A stretch of DNA of 64,000 nucleotides from Streptomyces sp. CB01635 (lineage in GTDB: Bacteria > Actinomycetota > Actinomycetes > Streptomycetales > Streptomycetaceae), in the NCBI RefSeq assembly GCF_002803065.1, contig NZ_NNBL01000010.1, positions 162,789 through 226,788 of the forward strand, in the 5' to 3' direction. Positions 60,912 to 64,000 of this stretch are shown here, piece after piece. Every line of letters begins with the position of its first letter. Position 1 is the first letter of the stretch. The position numbers and the translations under genes were made by a program. The notes below the pieces were generated by a model. That model made no database searches and was not told the DNA's origin. It saw only the letters and a program-made list of their open reading frames with translations.

Positions 60912-62777
60912 ATGACCACACGAATGATCACCTCTGTACTCGTCGCCAACCGCGGCGAGATCGCCTGCCGCGTCTTCCGTACCTGCGCCGAGCTGGGCAT
61001 CCGGACCGTCGCCGTGTACTCGGACGCCGACGAGAACGCCCTCCACGCGCGCGTGGCCGATGCCGCCGTACGGCTTCCGGGGGCGTCGCCCGCCGAGACG
61101 TATCTGCGCGGCGACCTGATCGTGAAGGCCGCCCTGGCCGCGGGCGCGGACGCCGTGCACCCCGGCTACGGGTTCCTGTCCGAGAACGCCGGTTTCGCGC
61201 GGGCCGTCGCCGACGCGGGTCTGACCTGGATCGGTCCGCCGCCCGAGGCGATCGAGGCGATGGCGTCGAAGACGCGCGCCAAGGAGCTCATGGGTATAGA
61301 GCCCCTCAAGGCCGTCACGGACGAGGACCTGCCCGTCCTTGTGAAGGCCGCCGCCGGCGGCGGCGGGCGCGGCATGCGTGTCGTACGGGAACTGGCCGAG
61401 CTGGACGCGCAGTTGGCTGCCGCCGGGGCCGAGGCGCTGGGTGCCTTCGGGGACGGTGAGGTGTTCGTCGAGCCGTACATCGAGGGTGGCCGGCACGTCG
61501 AGGTGCAGGTCATGGCCGACGCGCACGGCACCGTGTGGGCGCTGGGCACCCGCGACTGCTCGCTCCAGCGGCGCCATCAGAAGGTCATCGAGGAGGCGCC
61601 CGCACTCGGTCTCACGCATGAACTCGAGGCGTCTCTACGGGAGATGGCCGTGCGCGCCGCACGCGCCACCGACTACCGGGGCGCCGGAACCGTCGAGTTC
61701 CTCGTCGCCGACGGCAGGGCGCACTTCCTGGAGATGAACACCCGCCTCCAGGTCGAACACCCCGTCACCGAGGCCGTGTTCGGCGTTGATCTCGTGGCGC
61801 TGCAACTGCGCGTCGCCGAGGGCGAGCCCCTGGGTGAAGAGGCGCCCGTGGCGCGCGGACACTCGGTAGAGGCCCGTCTGTACGCGGAGGATCCCGCCGC
61901 CGGCTGGGCCCCGCAGACCGGCACGCTGCACCGGCTGTCCGTCCCGGAGGCCGTACGCCTGGACACCGGGTTCACCGACGGCGACCCGATCGGGGTGCAC
62001 TACGACGCGATGCTCGCCAAGGTCGTCGCGCACGCGCCGACCCGCGCCGAGGCCCTGCGCAAGCTGGCGGGCGCCCTGGAGCGGGCCGTCGTGCACGGCC
62101 CGGTCACCAACAGGGAGCTGCTCGTACGGTCGCTGCGGCACCCGGAGTTCACCGCGGGCGGCACGGACACCGGGTTCTACGACCGGCACCTGGCCGCGCT
62201 CACGGCGTCGGACCCGGACCCGTACGCGCCGCTCGCCGCGGCCCTCGCCGACGCGCACGGCCGCTCCCGTTTCGGCGGCTGGCGCAACGTGGCGTCGCAG
62301 CCGCAGGTCAAGCACTACCGCACCGAACCCGACGGGACCGAGCACGAGGTGCTCTACCGGCACACCCGCGACGGTCTGGCCGCGGACGGAGTGCGCGTCG
62401 TGCGCGCGACCCCGGCGCTCGTCGTGCTCGAAGTGGAGGGCGTAGTGAGGAAGTTCGACGTATCGGTGCACGGGGAGCGCGTGTACGTGAACGGCGCCGC
62501 GCTCACCGCCCTGCCCCGCCTCCCCGAGCCCGTCGCGCGCCAGGAGCCGGGATCCCTGCTCGCGCCCATGCCCGGCACCGTCGTGCGGCTCGCCGAAGGG
62601 CTCGCCGAGGGCGTCACGGTCGCCGTGGGGCAGCCCCTCATCTGGCTGGAGGCGATGAAGATGGAGCACCGCATCACCGCTCCCGCCTCCGGCACGCTCA
62701 CCGCCCTGCACGCCGCGCCCGGCCGCCAGGTCGAGGTCGGCGCCCTGCTCGCCGTCGTACAGGAGGATCAGTCGTGA
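60912..62777 (+). CDS. Acyl-CoA carboxylase, biotin carboxylase/BCCP (alpha) subunit
   Basis: A 621-residue fusion. Biotin carboxylase: SVLVANRGEIACRVFRTCAELG, HPGYGFLSENAGFARAVADA, ATP-loop KAAAGGGGRGMRVV, EMNTRLQVEHPVTEAV. The C-terminal biotinyl domain has biotin Lys583 in EAMKMEH. It carboxylates biotin for the beta subunit. Around residues 119-130 the text KELMGIEPLKAVTDEDLP lacks about eight residues usually present there (the AxGVPVxP segment), so the first ATP-grasp lobe may be altered. ATG 60912 lies 5 bp after the beta gene. Confidence 0.94.
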   Translation: MTTRMITSVLVANRGEIACRVFRTCAELGIRTVAVYSDADENALHARVADAAVRLPGASPAETYLRGDLIVKAALAAGADAVHPGYGFLSENAGFARAVADAGLTWIGPPPEAIEAMASKTRAKELMGIEPLKAVTDEDLPVLVKAAAGGGGRGMRVVRELAELDAQLAAAGAEALGAFGDGEVFVEPYIEGGRHVEVQVMADAHGTVWALGTRDCSLQRRHQKVIEEAPALGLTHELEASLREMAVRAARATDYRGAGTVEFLVADGRAHFLEMNTRLQVEHPVTEAVFGVDLVALQLRVAEGEPLGEEAPVARGHSVEARLYAEDPAAGWAPQTGTLHRLSVPEAVRLDTGFTDGDPIGVHYDAMLAKVVAHAPTRAEALRKLAGALERAVVHGPVTNRELLVRSLRHPEFTAGGTDTGFYDRHLAALTASDPDPYAPLAAALADAHGRSRFGGWRNVASQPQVKHYRTEPDGTEHEVLYRHTRDGLAADGVRVVRATPALVVLEVEGVVRKFDVSVHGERVYVNGAALTALPRLPEPVARQEPGSLLAPMPGTVVRLAEGLAEGVTVAVGQPLIWLEAMKMEHRITAPASGTLTALHAAPGRQVEVGALLAVVQEDQS

Positions 62778-63943
62778 ACGCTCCCGTCCTCGAATCCGAG
62801 GAGCACCAGGCCCTGCGCTCCGCCGTCGCCGCTCTCGGCAGCCGCTTCGGACGCGACTACATGACCCGCGTCGTCCGCGAGGAGGGCCACCCCGAGGAGC
62901 TGTGGGCGGAGGCCGCGAAGCTCGGCTACCTGGGCGTGAACCTGCCCGAGGAGCACGGCGGCGGAGGCGGTGGCATGTATGAACTGTCGCTGGTCCTCGA
63001 GGAGCTGGGCGCATCCGGTGCGCCGCTGCTGATGATGGTCGTGTCGCCCGCGATCTGCGGCACCGTCATCTCCCGCTTCGGGACCCCGGAGCAGAAGGCG
63101 GCCTGGCTGCCGGGTCTCGCCGACGGCAGCCGCACGATGGCGTTCGGGATCACCGAGCCCGACGCGGGCTCCAACTCGCACCGGATCACGACCACCGCCC
63201 GCCGCGACGGGGACAGCGGCGACTGGATCCTGTCCGGGCGCAAGGTGTTCGTGTCCGGCGTCGACATAGCCGATGCCACCCTCATCGTGGGCCGCACCGA
63301 GGACGCGCGTACGGGCAGCCTCAAGCCGTGCCTGTTCATCGTGCCGCGTGACGCCGAGGGCTTCGGGCGGCGGCAGATCGACATGGAACTCCAGGCGCCG
63401 GAGAAGCAGTTCGAGCTCGTGCTCGACGACGTACGGCTCCCGGCCGACGCGCTCGTCGGTGACGAGGACGCCGGCCTGCTCCAGCTGTTCGCGGGCCTCA
63501 ACCCCGAGCGCATCATGACGGCCGCGTTCGCGATCGGCATGGGCCGTTTCGCGCTGGCCAGGGCCGTCGGGTACGCCAAGGAGCGCACCGTCTGGAAGTC
63601 GCCCATCGGCGCGCACCAGGCCATCGCGCACCCGCTCGCGCAGGCCCACATCGAGCTGGAGACGGCCCGCCTGATGATGCAGAAGGCTGCCCACCTGTAC
63701 GACGCGGGCGACGACATCGGCGCGGGGGAGGCCGCGAACATGGCCAAGTACGCGGCCGCGGAGGCCTGTGTGCGGGCCGTCGACCAGGCGGTGCACACAC
63801 TCGGCGGCAACGGCCTCACCCGCGAGTTCGGCCTCGCCTCGCTCATCACGGCGTCCCGCGTGGCCCGCATCGCTCCCGTGAGCCGGGAAATGATCCTCAA
63901 CTACGTGTCCCACCAGACCCTGGGGCTGCCGAAGTCGTACTAG
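62774..63943 (+). CDS. Acyl-CoA dehydrogenase
   Basis: A 389-residue flavoprotein of the isovaleryl-/citronellyl-CoA dehydrogenase class: LGYLGVNLPEEHGGGGGGMYELSLV, FGITEPDAGSNSHRITTTARRDG (FAD site), LNPERIMTAAFAIGMGRFALARAVGYAKERTVWKSPIGAHQAIAHPLA, HTLGGNGLTREFGLASLI. It makes the 2,3-enoyl-CoA that the carboxylase uses. GTG 62774 overlaps the alpha gene by 4 nt. Its stop codon (63941-63943) overlaps that of the convergent transposase gene. Confidence 0.95.
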   Translation: MNAPVLESEEHQALRSAVAALGSRFGRDYMTRVVREEGHPEELWAEAAKLGYLGVNLPEEHGGGGGGMYELSLVLEELGASGAPLLMMVVSPAICGTVISRFGTPEQKAAWLPGLADGSRTMAFGITEPDAGSNSHRITTTARRDGDSGDWILSGRKVFVSGVDIADATLIVGRTEDARTGSLKPCLFIVPRDAEGFGRRQIDMELQAPEKQFELVLDDVRLPADALVGDEDAGLLQLFAGLNPERIMTAAFAIGMGRFALARAVGYAKERTVWKSPIGAHQAIAHPLAQAHIELETARLMMQKAAHLYDAGDDIGAGEAANMAKYAAAEACVRAVDQAVHTLGGNGLTREFGLASLITASRVARIAPVSREMILNYVSHQTLGLPKSY

Positions 63944-64000
63944 TGTCCTGCGCCGGAGATTCGTCGGCAGAAGCGGGCGAGTGAGTCGAGGATCTCTTCG
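63940..64000 (-). mobile_element. IS630-family transposase, C-terminal fragment at window edge
   Basis: The minus strand encodes EEILDSLARFCRRISGAGH and stop, the C-terminus of a very common Streptomyces IS630-type transposase as I remember it. The gene continues beyond 64000. Its stop codon (63942-63940) overlaps the acyl-CoA dehydrogenase stop, so the element inserted exactly at the operon's last gene. IS630 elements target TA, and the stop TAG supplies one. Confidence 0.8.

Overview
The window is a stretch of Streptomyces chromosome. The DNA is very GC-rich, third codon positions are almost all G or C, many genes start with GTG, and the gene families are typical of the genus (Scr1-like XRE plus DUF397, HAAS, DUF2771, DUF3027, DUF2530, futalosine-route menaquinone genes, actinobacterial XPB helicase). 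From memory, the order mur genes, XPB pair, cold-shock protein, mqnD/mqnB, DUF3027, serC, acyl-CoA carboxylase matches the S. coelicolor SCO43xx core region, and part of it recalls M. tuberculosis Rv0861c-Rv0908. It is core chromosome with a few accessory scars. No phage, plasmid or CRISPR is visible, and the only clear mobile element is a partial IS630-type transposase at the right edge.

Layout. 1-2640: a partial lipoprotein, a small secreted protein, an XRE/DUF397 pair and two tiny conserved genes. 2639-3840: a MarR regulator divergent from a YceI protein across a cluster of CAAATTTG operators. 3888-7402: N-acetylmuramic acid salvage (PTS EIIBC, MurQ, MurR-type regulator). 7533-10898: small conserved genes, a Cmx/CmlR-like chloramphenicol exporter, a GNAT and an HD protein. 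11164-13903: a HelD/HelR-type RNA-polymerase helicase and CutC. 14039-17451: a copper locus, with a secreted heavy-metal-linked protein divergent from CopA and CsoR-like boxes in both promoters. 17506-21796: XPB helicase and its WYL-containing partner. 21938-26860: a HAAS membrane protein and a four-gene siderophore ABC importer under an iron box. 26926-33143: HAD, cold-shock protein, mqnD-mqnB, DUF2771, MFS, DUF3027. 33227-41853: a sacsin/Hsp90-like ATPase, a secreted protein with a structured leader, a CtpE-like P-type ATPase, DUF2530 and a purine permease. 41924-49865: RHH protein, MarR-MFS pair, thpR, a 29-residue membrane peptide, AKR, SGNH hydrolase, F420-type PPOX protein and serC. 50021-56530: P450, a fused FAD/Fe-S D-lactate-type dehydrogenase, LysR and an EamA exporter. 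56754-63943: a tightly overlapping acyl-CoA catabolic operon (DinB-like protein, AtuA, carboxylase beta, biotin carboxylase/BCCP, acyl-CoA dehydrogenase), stopped by the IS630 element.

Five signals stand out. A 17-bp CAACAA-N5-TTGTTG operator occurs both in the XRE gene's promoter and inside its coding region. At least sixteen genes carry a -10-like hexamer 6 to 8 nt before the start codon, which suggests leaderless mRNAs. Two unrelated enzymes hold short low-GC coding patches that share an 18-mer (16/18, opposite orientation). Two genes (AKR and LysR) have duplicated 3' ends. The IS630 stop codon overlaps the stop codon of the acyl-CoA dehydrogenase. I did not find a clearly new multi-gene system. 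The least understood block is DUF3027 with the sacsin-like ATPase.
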